Shown: positions 19,051 through 28,972, numbered from the stretch's first letter. The stretch is DNA of 64,000 nt from Paenalcaligenes niemegkensis (GCF_022230885.1 NZ_JAKGCT010000004.1:1364001-1428000), one strand, 5' to 3'. Translations and numbers: made by a program. The notes: generated from the sequence alone by a model not told the origin.

Positions 19051-20386
19051 GCTCGTCCCCTTCTACGCGCAACGGGTACCACACCGTATCTCGCGGCGTA
19101 CCTTACCAGCAAAAAGAAGCCTGCCAGACAAAAGGTATAAACGACTGAATAGGCCACCACGCCAGCCACTACCTGATTGACTGAATTATTGGCAAACACT
19201 TCGCTGATGGTAATGGTATGGGCCACAACATAAGGCAAGGCACCAAATAACTGATAGGCCAAACCCGCTGTCAACAGCACGCCCCCGGCACATGATTGCC
19301 AGGCCAGATAGCGACGCCAGCGCATCGAAAGCGCTGAGGCATCATAGTGCTGCGAAGACACCTTCCATAGACTGACCGCACTGCTCACCAACAGAACCAA
19401 GCCTGCCAGCACCGCAATACGAAATGCAAAGAACGTCAGTATTACCGGCGGCAACATGCCTGAAGCCTGGTCCAGACCAATAAGCTGACCATCGCTATCT
19501 TGCGAGAGCCACATGCCCCCCGCACCGCTCCAGCTCAGAGAAAACAAATTACTCAAGTCCGGACTAAATGGAATGGCAAACCACACAAGGCTCGCCGGAT
19601 CACCGGAGATCCAATAACCCGCTGCTGCCGCTGCCTTGATAGGCTGGTACTGAGCAACCATCAAACCATTACCGATGGCCACCGCTCCTAAGGAGAACGT
19701 ACTTAATAGCAACACCCACAGAGCCAGCCGAAAAACACGGCGCTCGCTTTCATCGGAAGGCCGCCGCAGCGCCTTGGCTGCCGTCACGCCTACCACGAAG
19801 CAGGACGAGACGATCAGGCTCGCCAACAAAAGCTGGCAAAAATACCAGACGAAAGCGGGGTTAAAAATCACATCCAGCCAGCGATGGACTGCATACGAAC
19901 CATCAACAAGCTCAGCGCCGTGTGGAACATGCATCCACGAGAGCAGCGCCACAAAACAGGCGGCCGTAAGCGTGTTACCCACCGCAACAAGCAGCACCAC
20001 ACTGGTATGCAGCCAGGCTGGCATGCTTCTGTAGCCAAATAACATGGCGCCCAGGAAGCACGACTTGAACACAAAAGCACTAAGCATTCCGACCGCCAGG
20101 ATAGGGCCAGAGACCTCACCGATCTTAGCGATCAGCGATGGCCATAAACTGCCTAGCTGGATCAGAACCGGCAAGCTGGATGCAAAGCTAAGAATAAAGG
20201 CTAAAGCAAAGACCCGGACCCAGAACCGATAGGCCGATACCCACACAGAATGGGTACCGGACAGGGCGCGGACTCGATAGAGCAGCAGCAGCCACGACAG
20301 GCCAAGCTCCATGGCGAAAAAATCAGCATGAAGCTTAAACTACCGAAGAACTGTAGCTGTGATAACCAGAGGGCAGAATACGTCAT
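19047..20386 (-). pseudogene. CydA-like quinol oxidase subunit I lacking all heme ligands; single homopolymer frameshift
   Basis: CydA fold of about 446 residues once one A is added to the A6 run at 20317-20322, which joins MTYSALWLSQLQFFGSLSF to LIFFAMELGLSWLLLLYR. By-eye alignment to E. coli CydA is clear at LSxLQF, GxMLFG, FNP, QPIK and FFAFRI. However, H19 aligns to Met 20, E99 and E107 to Gly and Lys (in GMLSAFVFKSCFLG), H186 to Gln (in FNPAFVWYFCQLLL), and M393 to Ala (in TFFAFRIAVLAG). Quinol-site K252 is kept (QPIK) but E257 is Ala, and the Q-loop region is short. The downstream cydB overlaps by 4 bp. Product unlikely to bind b558, b595 or d hemes conventionally. Confidence 0.8.
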
Positions 20387-20499
20387 AATGAGCGCTAGTT
20401 TAGAGCTTGTTCGTTATTTATGCCTATAAAAGCAGTTACTAAAAGCAGAACATGGCAAAATGGACTATTCGCCCGATTTTTTTATTTGTATTATTACGT

Positions 20500-22257
20500 A
20501 TGACCACTGAATCCAACACGGCTCCTGTCTCGAATTTTCTACGCACTATCATCGACCAAGACCTAAAGGCTCAACGTCATGCCACTAAACGTTGGGCTGG
20601 CAAGCCGGGGCCTGCTGCCGTACAAAAAACGGGCAGCATTGACACAGCAAGCATTCGAACCCGCTTTCCTCCAGAACCCAATGGCTACCTCCACATCGGT
20701 CATGCCAAAAGCATCTGCCTGAACTTCGGACTGGCTCGTGATTACAACGGGGCATGCCATCTGCGTTTCGACGACACCAACCCCGAGAAAGAAGAACAGG
20801 AATACGTAGACGCCATTATCGACATGGTGCATTGGCTTGGTTTCGACTGGAAATACCAAGAAGAGGATAATCTGTATTTTGCCAGCGATTACTTTGCCTT
20901 TATGTACGAGTTTGCCGAGGCCTTAATCTCGGCAGATCTGGCCTACGTAGATGAACAGACAGCCGAGCAAATGCGCGAGAACCGCGGATCTCTGACATCG
21001 CCGGGCACTGATTCGCCCTGGCGCGACCGCCCCGCTGCCGAATCGCTACGCTTATTGGGTGAAATGCGTGACGGCGCTCACCCTGATGGCAGCATGGCCT
21101 TGCGCGCGAAAATTGATATGGCATCGCCAAACATCAATATGCGCGACCCTGTAATGTATCGCATCCGCCATGCAACGCATCACCGTACAGGCGACGCCTG
21201 GTGCATTTACCCTATGTACAGCTGGGCTCATCCCGTGGAAGATGCTCTTGAGGGCATCACCCACAGTATTTGTACTCTCGAATTCGAAGATCAGCGTCCG
21301 TATTACAACTGGATTCTCGAGCACCTGCGAGATCTGGGTTTCTTTAGCGATCCTTTGCCCCAGCAATACGAGTTTGCACGCCTCTACTTAAGCTATGTTG
21401 TCACCAGCAAACGCAAGCTGCGCCAGTTGGTGCTGGAAAATCACGTACACGGCTGGGACGACCCCCGTTTACCGACGCTGGCAGGTTTACGCCGTCGCGG
21501 CTATACGGCCGAGTCTATCCGTCTGTTCTGCGAACGAATTGGCGTATCCAAAGCCGACTCGCGCATCGACTACAGTATTCTTGAACAAGCACTGCGTGAC
21601 GACCTTGATCCCAAGGCAGCCCGCAGTGTCGCCGTGCTTGATCCTATCAAACTGATCATCACCAATTACCCTGAAGGGCAAAGCGAGACTTGTTCGGCAC
21701 CGATCAATCCGCACGACCCTGACGCCGGACGCCGCGAGTTTCCGTTTTCGCGTGAGCTCTGGATAGAACGAGACGACTTCCGGGAAACTCCCGTGAAGCG
21801 CTACTTCCGTCTTTTCCCCGATAATCTGGTCCGTCTCAAGTATGGTTACGTGGTGAAGTGCACAGGCTTCGTAAAAGACTCCGACGGAAACGTAGTGGAA
21901 GTTCATGCCGAATACCTCCCGGACACCAAGAGCGGCACGCCAGGCGCCGATTCAGTGAAGGTCAAGGGCAACATCACGTGGATCAGTGCACAGCACGCTG
22001 TAGCAGCGGAGATTCGCTTGTATGACCGCCTCTTTACTGACGCACATCCAGATGTAGGCGATAAGGATTTTCTAACTCTGATTAATCCGAACTCGCTCAG
22101 CGTAGTGCAAGGCTGGGTTGAACCCGGGCTGGTCGCAGAAGCCGGTGCCCACTGGCAATTCGAGCGCCTTGGATACTTCGTTGCTGACCGCATCGAGTCC
22201 ACCCCTGAAAAGCCGGTGTTAAATCGCAGCACTACCCTTCGCGACACCTGGGTCTAA
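20500..22257 (+). CDS. glnS: Glutaminyl-tRNA synthetase
   Basis: Class I aminoacyl-tRNA synthetase charging tRNA-Gln. The start at 20500 (MTTESNTAPVSNFLRTIIDQ) gives 585 residues; an open frame from 20452 adds a hydrophobic, unlikely N-terminus. The HIGH motif is in GYLHIGHAKSICLNFG and the KMSKS equivalent is VTSKRKLRQLV. RFDDTNPEKEEQEYVDAI is also typical. The C-terminal anticodon-binding beta-barrels follow (LDPIKLIITNYPEG onward). It is divergent from the cydA-like gene with a 113-bp gap. Confidence 0.95.
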   Translation: MTTESNTAPVSNFLRTIIDQDLKAQRHATKRWAGKPGPAAVQKTGSIDTASIRTRFPPEPNGYLHIGHAKSICLNFGLARDYNGACHLRFDDTNPEKEEQEYVDAIIDMVHWLGFDWKYQEEDNLYFASDYFAFMYEFAEALISADLAYVDEQTAEQMRENRGSLTSPGTDSPWRDRPAAESLRLLGEMRDGAHPDGSMALRAKIDMASPNINMRDPVMYRIRHATHHRTGDAWCIYPMYSWAHPVEDALEGITHSICTLEFEDQRPYYNWILEHLRDLGFFSDPLPQQYEFARLYLSYVVTSKRKLRQLVLENHVHGWDDPRLPTLAGLRRRGYTAESIRLFCERIGVSKADSRIDYSILEQALRDDLDPKAARSVAVLDPIKLIITNYPEGQSETCSAPINPHDPDAGRREFPFSRELWIERDDFRETPVKRYFRLFPDNLVRLKYGYVVKCTGFVKDSDGNVVEVHAEYLPDTKSGTPGADSVKVKGNITWISAQHAVAAEIRLYDRLFTDAHPDVGDKDFLTLINPNSLSVVQGWVEPGLVAEAGAHWQFERLGYFVADRIESTPEKPVLNRSTTLRDTWV

Positions 22258-22306
22258 TAACTGGCGGGGCCTCACGCTCCGCAATTCTTTTATAAAAAAT
22301 ATTAAC

Positions 22307-23083
22307 GTGAACGAATCTAGCACGCGTAAAGGCCCACAAGCCTTAGACTTCAAAAGCGCTACGCTCTATACAGTGCGCTTGGTTTTACATAGCAATGACA
22401 CTGCAGAGCTACTGGCGGCCCTGACTCAACGCATGAAAGATGCCGGCTCCTTCTTCGAAAATGAGGCGGTGGTCATTGACGCCAGCCTCATTTCCGCTCC
22501 GGTAGACTGGGTTGCCCTGCTTAGCGCGTTAAACACGCATAAGCTTAATGCTGTTGGCGTAGTGGCTGAGGGCGAATTACTGCAGTCAGCCCTGAGCAGT
22601 GGCCTGGCGGAGGTTGATATTTCCAATGCGCCCGCCCGGCCCGCCAGCCCCAGCGTGTCTGAAGCGGATGTACCGACTCTCGCTTCACCCGCCGAAGTGA
22701 AGGCGCCTGATAGCGAGCTTCCCAGTCCGGAAGTCGTCACCAAGGTGGCACCCGCAGCCATGGTGGTAAACCGGCAACTACGTTCGGGCCAGCGCATATA
22801 CGCCCGCGACACCGATTTGGTCATTATTGGCGTAGTTGGCCAAGGTGCTGAAGTCATAGCCGATGGCAACATTCACGTGTACGGGCCTTTGCGTGGTAAA
22901 GCCATGGCCGGGGCTCGTGGAGACACGACTGCCCGAATTTTTACTACCGAGCTTGATCCTGAACTGATTGCCATTGCCGGGGTTTATCGTGTCATCGAAG
23001 AAACGCTGGACACAGATCTGCACAAAAAAGCCACAGTGATACAGCTTGAAGACGACAATCTGAGTATTCGACCACTTTCTTAA
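22307..23083 (+). CDS. minC: Septum-site determining protein MinC
   Basis: MinC inhibits FtsZ ring formation away from mid-cell. The start is GTG at 22307. The N-terminal domain (about 1-115) is followed by an A/P/E-rich linker. The C-terminal beta-helix has RSGQRIYARDTDLVIIG, VGQGAEVIADGNIHVYGPLR and GKAMAGARGDTTARIF. Length 258. It is 199 bp upstream of minD, a gap in which I see no gene. Confidence 0.94.
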   Translation: MNESSTRKGPQALDFKSATLYTVRLVLHSNDTAELLAALTQRMKDAGSFFENEAVVIDASLISAPVDWVALLSALNTHKLNAVGVVAEGELLQSALSSGLAEVDISNAPARPASPSVSEADVPTLASPAEVKAPDSELPSPEVVTKVAPAAMVVNRQLRSGQRIYARDTDLVIIGVVGQGAEVIADGNIHVYGPLRGKAMAGARGDTTARIFTTELDPELIAIAGVYRVIEETLDTDLHKKATVIQLEDDNLSIRPLS

Positions 23084-23282
23084 CTCTTTTTAACAAGCGC
23101 ATTTTTCCAGATAGGTACACTGCCCTGTGCATAAAAACGCAGAAATGCGTGCTTTGGTACAGTAAAGGCCTATATATTCGTTAAAATAGAGAGTAATACG
23201 CAATTTTTTGCAGCGGCCACCACGTATCACGGGCACAGCAAGCTGTATAACCGAACGATAAAACTATAGGGATAAATTTGTC

Positions 23283-24098
23283 ATGACGCGAATTGTAGTG
23301 GTGACATCAGGCAAAGGAGGCGTGGGTAAAACCACCACCAGTGCCAGTTTTGCTGCTGGACTTGCCATGCGGGGCCATAAAACAGCAGTAATCGACTTCG
23401 ACGTCGGTCTGCGCAACCTTGATCTGATCATGGGTTGCGAACGCCGTGTCGTCTATGACTTTGTGAATGTCATCCAGGGCGAGGCCAGTTTAAACCAAGC
23501 GTTAATACGCGATAAACAGCTGGAAAATCTATTTATTCTGCCTGCTTCGCAAACACGTGACAAAGATGCATTAACCAAAGAAGAAGTCGGGAAAGTCCTT
23601 GAAGATCTCAAAGCCATGGATTTTGAGTTCATCGTATGCGACTCTCCCGCTGGTATCGAGACCGGCGCGCTGATGGCCTCGTATTTTGCCGATGACGCCT
23701 TGGTCGTCACCAACCCTGAAGTGTCATCGGTACGTGATTCCGACCGCATCTTGGGCATCTTGTCGGCAAAGTCGCAACGTGCCGAAAAAAGCGATACTCC
23801 AATTAAAGAATATCTGCTGCTTACCCGCTACAGCGCTAAACGCGTCGCCGATGGCGAAATGCTCTCGCTGCAAGACGTTGAAGACATCTTGCGCATCAAG
23901 CTAATCGGCGTGATCCCCGAGTCCGATGTAGTGTTGCAAGCCTCTAACCAAGGTTTACCTGTCATTCACATCCGAGATACGGATGTTTCCGCTGCCTACC
24001 TGGACGTCGTCGATCGTTATTTAGGCGAAGAGAAACCCCTACGCTTTGTTGACTACGCAAAACCCGGTCTGTTCAAGCGTATTTTCGGAGGAAAGTAA
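23283..24098 (+). CDS. minD: Septum-site determining ATPase MinD
   Basis: Membrane-associated ParA-type ATPase that recruits MinC and oscillates with MinE. The deviant Walker A is [15 protein letters not shown] with the signature lysine, followed by [16 protein letters not shown] and [14 protein letters not shown]. The C-terminal amphipathic membrane-targeting helix [12 protein letters not shown] is intact. Length 271, and minE follows immediately after its stop. Confidence 0.98.
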   Translation: MTRIVVVTSGKGGVGKTTTSASFAAGLAMRGHKTAVIDFDVGLRNLDLIMGCERRVVYDFVNVIQGEASLNQALIRDKQLENLFILPASQTRDKDALTKEEVGKVLEDLKAMDFEFIVCDSPAGIETGALMASYFADDALVVTNPEVSSVRDSDRILGILSAKSQRAEKSDTPIKEYLLLTRYSAKRVADGEMLSLQDVEDILRIKLIGVIPESDVVLQASNQGLPVIHIRDTDVSAAYLDVVDRYLGEEKPLRFVDYAKPGLFKRIFGGK

Positions 24099-24099
24099 T

Positions 24100-24372
24100 A
24101 TGTCTTTCCTATCATTTCTGCTCGGTAACAAGAAGACGTCTGCGACGGTTGCCAAAGATCGTCTACAGTTGATTTTGATTAACGAACGCGGCCATGGCGG
24201 GGTAACACCAGACTATTTGCCACGTTTGCAGAAAGAACTGATCGAAGTTATTTCTCGCTACGTGAGCATCAATCCGGACGATATCAAGGTGAACCTTGAA
24301 CGTCAGGACTCCTTGGAAGTGCTGGAGGTAAAAATTGAAATGCCTCAGCCTGATGGCGAGACTACAAAGTAA
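24100..24372 (+). CDS. minE: Cell division topological specificity factor MinE
   Basis: MinE stimulates MinD ATPase and drives pole-to-pole oscillation. Start at 24100 ([20 protein letters not shown]) behind AGGAAAG; 90 residues. The N-terminal membrane/MinD-binding segment [13 protein letters not shown] and the C-terminal dimerisation domain ([20 protein letters not shown]) are present. It ends the min operon and is followed by a strong terminator. Confidence 0.97.
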   Translation: MSFLSFLLGNKKTSATVAKDRLQLILINERGHGGVTPDYLPRLQKELIEVISRYVSINPDDIKVNLERQDSLEVLEVKIEMPQPDGETTK

Positions 24373-24424
24373 GATCGCCAGATGACGGTGGTAGGCTAAG
24401 TCCAGCGCCCGCAAGCATTATAAG

Positions 24425-24455
24425 GGCAGATTCCATCACGGTATCTGCCTTTTTT
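24425..24455 (+). terminator. Rho-independent terminator of minCDE
   Basis: GGCAGAT (24425-24431) pairs with ATCTGCC (24443-24449) around an 11-nt loop and is followed directly by six T residues. Confidence 0.85.
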
Positions 24456-24494
24456 CTTGTCTGAGCATCTGAATCAACAAACAGCTGCAGCATT

Positions 24495-24521
24495 AAAAAA
24501 GCCTCTTTAAAAAAGAGGCTT
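24495..24521 (-). terminator. Rho-independent terminator of the glycine-zipper lipoprotein gene
   Basis: On the minus strand, AAGCCTCTTT and AAAGAGGCTT form a near-perfect stem followed by T6 (A6 at 24495-24500 on plus). It lies about 60 bp beyond the lipoprotein stop and faces the minE terminator. Confidence 0.85.
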
Positions 24522-24579
24522 AATAAGGAGCTGCTAACGATCAGATGGCAAAACGGACCGAGCCGCGAGACATCTGGGC

Positions 24580-24806
24580 TTAGCGGTTCTTGCCAATCTG
24601 GTCGCCAATAACGCCACCAATGGCAGCTCCACCAACCGTACCGAGCACACCACCACCGCTTACCACTGCACCCGCCACACCCCTAGGCCGGCGCCAGCAG
24701 TGGTGCTTTTCTGGCGAGAACTCATGCTATCCCACGATGAGCAACCTGCCATAGCAGCAACTAAAGCAATCGTAACGCCGACTTTGGTAAATTTTTGAAT
24801 GTTCAT
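24580..24806 (-). pseudogene. Glycine-zipper lipoprotein, frameshifted
   Basis: Small predicted outer-membrane lipoprotein of 75 residues once repaired. It begins MNIQKFTKVGVTIALVAAMA behind a GGAGAG site, with a lipobox ending in AMAGC. After SRQKSTTAGAGLG the frame shifts; adding one C to the C4 run at 24680-24683 gives the glycine-zipper helices GGVAGAVVSGGGVLGTVGG and AAIGGVIGDQIGKNR. Its 3' terminator is intact. Function unknown; related proteins are linked to envelope integrity. Confidence 0.75.
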
Positions 24807-24923
24807 GAAACGCTCTCCTTCAAATATAGCGAGTTAATAGCTATAGCTTAACGGAGACGAGGCCATACACACAGCACTAGTTCTTCCAAGGTGTGAGTCA
24901 ACGAAACATTTGTAAGTAGAGCC

Positions 24924-25460
24924 TTACTTAAGCAGCGGCAATATTTTCTTGAAAGCGGGGTTAGCAGGAGTTTCCAACCATTCGAACAATGCCATCTCGG
25001 TATTCACGATTTCGAGGCCATGGTGGCGCCAGCGGTCTATCGCTGCCTGACGGCTAGACTCGAGCCTCGATCCGATGACATCCACCACCAGTATGGGTGT
25101 GTAGCCGGCCTGAGCCAGGCTCAAACCGGTTTGTAACACGCAGATATGGGCTTCGGCGCCGATTAGCAACACCTGATGGCGTTCGCTTGGCAAGGAATCA
25201 AGCACCGCCTGCTCTCGGGTGGCATCAAAATGCTGTTTGGCAACGGTGGTATCAATCAGGCTCTGCAGGGCCGGATGTGTGGAACCCATCTTGTCGGGCC
25301 AATGCTCGGTGGCTATGACAGGCACCGAGCACTCTCTGACCCCCGTTATGAAACGTTGCGTCCGCTGCAACAAGGCTTCGTGACCGTCAATAGCAGGCAA
25401 CAACTTCTCTTGCAAATCGATAACCAGAACCACGCTTTGATGTGCCGTTAACAACGCCAT
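24924..25460 (-). CDS. Isochorismatase-family cysteine hydrolase
   Basis: Soluble hydrolase of 178 residues in the isochorismatase/YcaC-like family. The triad positions are visible: Asp in LVIDLQEKLLP, the Lys in the middle section, and Cys in GAEAHICVLQTGLSL, followed by a family-typical helix. The substrate cannot be read from sequence. It follows ettA on the same strand with a 12-bp gap and may be co-transcribed with it. Confidence 0.85.
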   Translation of the reverse strand: MALLTAHQSVVLVIDLQEKLLPAIDGHEALLQRTQRFITGVRECSVPVIATEHWPDKMGSTHPALQSLIDTTVAKQHFDATREQAVLDSLPSERHQVLLIGAEAHICVLQTGLSLAQAGYTPILVVDVIGSRLESSRQAAIDRWRHHGLEIVNTEMALFEWLETPANPAFKKILPLLK

Positions 25461-25472
25461 AACGATATCCTT

Positions 25473-27146
25473 TTATTTAAGTGCCTTATAACGAATACGA
25501 CGTGGCTTCGCTGCCTCTTCACCCAGACGGCGACGCTTATCGTCTTCATATTCCTGGTAGTTGCCGTCGAAGAACTCAACGTGTGAATCGCCTTCAAAAG
25601 CCAGTATATGCGTAGCAATACGGTCCAGGAACCAACGATCGTGACTGATCACCATGACACAACCCGCGAACTCAAGCAAGGCATCTTCCAGCGCGCGTAA
25701 TGTCTCGACATCAAGATCGTTGGAGGGTTCATCAAGCAATAATACGTTGCCGCCCGAAATCAGCGTTTTGGCCAAATGCAGCCGGCCTCGCTCACCGCCT
25801 GATAGCTCGCCGACTATTTTATTCTGATCTGAGCCCCGAAAGTTGAAGCGGCCCACGTAGGCACGCGAAGGCATCTCGAAACGGCCTACAGTGAGAATAT
25901 CCGAGCCATCGGCAATGGTTTCAAACACGGTTTTATCGTTAGGCAACGAATCGCGTGACTGATCGACGTACGCCAGATTGACTGTTTGACCAATCTCTAC
26001 CGAACCGGAATCGGGTTGCTCTTGCCCTGCGATCATACGAAAAAGCGTGGACTTACCTGCACCGTTAGGGCCGATAATCCCGACAATAGCGCCTGGTGGT
26101 ACTTTAAAGCTAAGGTCATCAATAAGAAGACGGTCGCCAAACGCTTTGCTGACATTATTAAACTCAATGACTTCATTACCCAGACGCTCGGCGACGGGAA
26201 TAAAGATCTCTTGAGTTTCGTTACGCTTTTGGTATTCGTGCGAAGACAGCTCTTCAAAGCGATTTATACGTGCTTTTGATTTAGCCTGTCTGCCTTTGGG
26301 GTTTTGCCGCACCCACTCGAGCTCTTTCTTGATGGTACGCTGGCGAGCAGACTCGGAAGATTCTTCTTGCTGAAGCCTGTCGTCTTTTTGTTCCAGCCAC
26401 GAGCTGTAGTTGCCTTTCCAGGGTATGCCGTGGCCCCGGTCAAGCTCAAGTATCCACTCGGCGGCGTTATCCAGGAAATAACGATCATGCGTTACCGCAA
26501 CAACCGTGCCGGGAAACTTGCTGAGAAACTGCTCTAGCCAGTGCACGCTTTCCGCGTCCAGATGGTTAGTTGGCTCGTCAAGCAGCAACATGTCCGGCTT
26601 GGCCAGCAATAACTGACACAAGGCCACTCGACGCTTCTCACCACCCGATAAGTTAGCAATAACAGCATCCCAGGGTGGAAGACGCAGCGCATCAGCGGCG
26701 ATTTCCATTTGGGTAGCGATGTCATCGGCTCCGCTGGAGGCAGCTGCGGCAATAATAGCCTCAAGTTCAGCCTGTTCGGTTGCCAGCGCGTCGAAGTCTG
26801 CATCAGGCTCGGCGTACTCCATGTAGACCTGATCCAGTCGCTGCTTAGCCGTGAACACGTCACCCAGGCCGACCTCGACCTCTTGTCGCACCGTATGATC
26901 TGGGTTCAGCTGAGGCTCTTGAGGCAAATAACCAATATTGATGCCAGGCATCGGGATGGCTTCACCTTCAATCTCGGTATCGACACCAGCCATGATCTTC
27001 AGCAGTGTGGACTTTCCGGAGCCATTTAAACCCAGCACACCAATTTTTGCACCGGGGAAAAAAGATAGCGAAATATCACGCAAAATCTGACGCTTGGGTG
27101 GAACAATTTTGCCCACCCTATTCATTGTGTAAACGTATTGAGCCAT
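25473..27146 (-). CDS. ettA: Energy-dependent translational throttle ABC-F protein EttA
   Basis: ABC-F ATPase that binds the ribosomal E site and gates early elongation according to ADP/ATP ratio. The start at 27146 (MAQYVYTMNRVGK) matches the family, 557 residues. Two ABC cassettes: Walker A GLNGSGKSTLL and GPNGAGKSTLF; signatures LSGGEKRRVALCQ and LSGGERGRLHLAK; Walker B LLLDEPTNHLD and LLLDEPSNDLD. The linker between them (KKELEWVRQNPKGRQAKSKA) is the P-site tRNA interaction motif. No membrane segments. Confidence 0.96.
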   Translation of the reverse strand: MAQYVYTMNRVGKIVPPKRQILRDISLSFFPGAKIGVLGLNGSGKSTLLKIMAGVDTEIEGEAIPMPGINIGYLPQEPQLNPDHTVRQEVEVGLGDVFTAKQRLDQVYMEYAEPDADFDALATEQAELEAIIAAAASSGADDIATQMEIAADALRLPPWDAVIANLSGGEKRRVALCQLLLAKPDMLLLDEPTNHLDAESVHWLEQFLSKFPGTVVAVTHDRYFLDNAAEWILELDRGHGIPWKGNYSSWLEQKDDRLQQEESSESARQRTIKKELEWVRQNPKGRQAKSKARINRFEELSSHEYQKRNETQEIFIPVAERLGNEVIEFNNVSKAFGDRLLIDDLSFKVPPGAIVGIIGPNGAGKSTLFRMIAGQEQPDSGSVEIGQTVNLAYVDQSRDSLPNDKTVFETIADGSDILTVGRFEMPSRAYVGRFNFRGSDQNKIVGELSGGERGRLHLAKTLISGGNVLLLDEPSNDLDVETLRALEDALLEFAGCVMVISHDRWFLDRIATHILAFEGDSHVEFFDGNYQEYEDDKRRRLGEEAAKPRRIRYKALK

Positions 27147-27328
27147 AAATACTCGAGCAAGATAAAAAGGCGTAATTGCGAAGCCCCGATTGTAGGTCAA
27201 AGGCTTATGCTTAAGGGGCTGCCAAGGCTTTAGTTTGTCAAAGCGCCAACCTGCAGCCAGAGTGGTCGCAATATATCCGCGACACTGGTTAAAATGGAAG
27301 AACTTTAATTTTTGTTATTGATCAGATT

Positions 27329-27823
27329 ATGTCTCAGACCCCAAAGTCACCATTCGTATTTACCGATGATGAGCTTGATACTTTAGCCCGTACGGCTGAC
27401 GCCCTAAGTGCGTACTTGGGAAAACCGGTGCTGGCTGAAGTCGTTGATGCCAGCGAAACCGGCTTCGAGTGGGTCATTTTCGCAATCCCGCTAGACGTGA
27501 ATGACGACGACACCACCATCACAGTAGTACAAATAGGTGGGGCAAAAGCCCGACTGCTTGGAAGCCAGGGCGGTTTGAACATTGGTGTCAATGAAAGCTA
27601 TTCGTGCCAATATCTGTGGGCCATACAACTATCCGACACCGAAAATATACGCTACATCAAGCTGGATGATCAAGGGGACGATGTTGCCTGGAGCGATAGC
27701 CTTGAAGACATCCTGCCCTTTCAGATTGACTCAGATGTTCTGGCAGATGATGATGAAGCCGACGTTGACAAATACGAACCTGTGCAAATCCCGACTGATT
27801 TTAAACCTGGCTCGATTCATTAA
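27329..27823 (+). CDS. Conserved hypothetical acidic protein
   Basis: This is a 164-residue cytosolic protein starting at the ATG at 27329. The composition is strongly acidic toward the C-terminus (repeated D/E from about residue 110, DDDEADVDKYEP). No signal peptide, membrane helix or catalytic motif is visible. It ends 3 bp before the convergent glycosyltransferase gene. I do not recognise the family. Confidence 0.7.
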   Translation: MSQTPKSPFVFTDDELDTLARTADALSAYLGKPVLAEVVDASETGFEWVIFAIPLDVNDDDTTITVVQIGGAKARLLGSQGGLNIGVNESYSCQYLWAIQLSDTENIRYIKLDDQGDDVAWSDSLEDILPFQIDSDVLADDDEADVDKYEPVQIPTDFKPGSIH

Positions 27824-27826
27824 GCC

Positions 27827-28774
27827 CTACGAACGGGCACGATCACGAAGGTACAGCACCACGCCAGCCGGCCACATTGCAATGACAAGCAGCCAGGCAG
27901 CCAAACCACGAAGCTCGTACCCCTGGGGCGGCGATACGCCCATATCGCGCATGTGCAGCCAGAATCGTGTATAGCGGGCCGCAGCCATCAAGAACGCCTT
28001 AGGTCTATACCTGAACCACGGCAGACAGTTAACCACCGTATCCTGAGCCAGTAACCACAGGCCCAGTGCATGCTGCCGTGTACTGCGCCCCTGCTCGGAC
28101 AATGAGTCCGAACTGTCGTAATACACCCGGTACACCTGATTGACAAAACGCGTCAAATAGCCAGCCCGGGCTATGGCGCGCCATACTATGCTTTCAGGCA
28201 CGTAGCCATCAATATGCTCTGGAAACGGAAATTTTCGCAATACGGCCGTACTAAGGCAGCCAAATTTTTCGCCCTTTATCGAGTGCTTAAAGTTTAAATC
28301 CAGCGAGCTGGCATCGAACTGGTCATACGGGTACATATCCCCAACCACATGGCCATCCGGCCGCTGGCACAAACCAATCACCGCCACATAATTATGCCGC
28401 TGTGGAAGCGGAATATCACGCCATGCGGCTGCCATTTGCTCAAGCGCATTCGGCTCCAGGGTGTCATCGCTATCGAGCGCCACCACCAGTTCGCCCTGCG
28501 CCAGACGCACGCCATGATTGAAGGCTGTCTTTTTATGCTGATTTTCCTGCCACTGATAAACGATGGGAAAACTGGCCTCTTGCTGCCAACCGTTTACACG
28601 TTCTTTAGTGCTGTCTACGGAGCCGTCGTCGATAATGATCCATTCGAAGTCCTGAAAGCTTTGTTTGCACAGTGACTGATATGCACGCTCTAAGGTGTGT
28701 GCCCGGTTATAAGACGGTGTAAGAACCGTAAACTGATACTGCCAAGAGTGGCGTGGCTCGGCCTGAGTTGTCAT
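27827..28774 (-). CDS. Family 2 glycosyltransferase
   Basis: GT-A fold glycosyltransferase transferring sugar from a nucleotide donor, probably to a surface glycan. The start at 28774 gives 315 residues. The N-terminal signature FTVLTPSYNRAHTLERAYQS is followed by WIIIDDGSVDST and the metal-binding ALDSDDTLEPNALEQM. A hydrophobic segment near the C-terminus (LRGLAAWLLVIAMWPAGVVL) suggests membrane attachment. It stands alone with no polysaccharide cluster visible, so the acceptor is unknown. Confidence 0.85.
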   Translation of the reverse strand: MTTQAEPRHSWQYQFTVLTPSYNRAHTLERAYQSLCKQSFQDFEWIIIDDGSVDSTKERVNGWQQEASFPIVYQWQENQHKKTAFNHGVRLAQGELVVALDSDDTLEPNALEQMAAAWRDIPLPQRHNYVAVIGLCQRPDGHVVGDMYPYDQFDASSLDLNFKHSIKGEKFGCLSTAVLRKFPFPEHIDGYVPESIVWRAIARAGYLTRFVNQVYRVYYDSSDSLSEQGRSTRQHALGLWLLAQDTVVNCLPWFRYRPKAFLMAAARYTRFWLHMRDMGVSPPQGYELRGLAAWLLVIAMWPAGVVLYLRDRARS

Positions 28775-28863
28775 AGACGTTGCACCTACAGTAAAACAGC
28801 TAGTTTCAGCGGGGTGGAACAGCTCCACTCGATTATCGCAGCCTTTTCTTTTCCACAGCATAG

Positions 28864-28897
28864 GCGAAAAAAACCACAGATTAAACATCTGTGGTTT
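28864..28897 (-). terminator. Terminator downstream of the small basic protein gene
   Basis: AAACCACAGAT (28871-28881) pairs with ATCTGTGGTTT (28887-28897) around a 5-nt loop. On the minus strand it runs into a T-rich tail (28864-28873), and T-rich sequence on the other side may make it bidirectional. It lies about 75 bp after the stop of the 42-residue gene. Confidence 0.75.
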
Positions 28898-28972
28898 CTT
28901 TTTCTTTACTTACAGTGCGTAACACATCTTAGCGGGACCACTTGACCACGATAGATATGAAATGCAGAGTAC

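Noticed and set aside
22426-22872. Minus-strand open frame opposite minC
   Set aside because: Antisense shadow with Ser/Thr/Ala-rich translation typical of reverse-frame reading.
23084-23282. A promoter or small gene in the minC-minD gap
   Set aside because: Several TA-rich hexamers are present but none has a -35 partner at 16-18 bp, and no frame with an RBS is open.
27582-27974. 130-residue plus-strand frame over the hypothetical gene and the glycosyltransferase 3' end
   Set aside because: It overlaps two better-supported genes in other frames and has no RBS.
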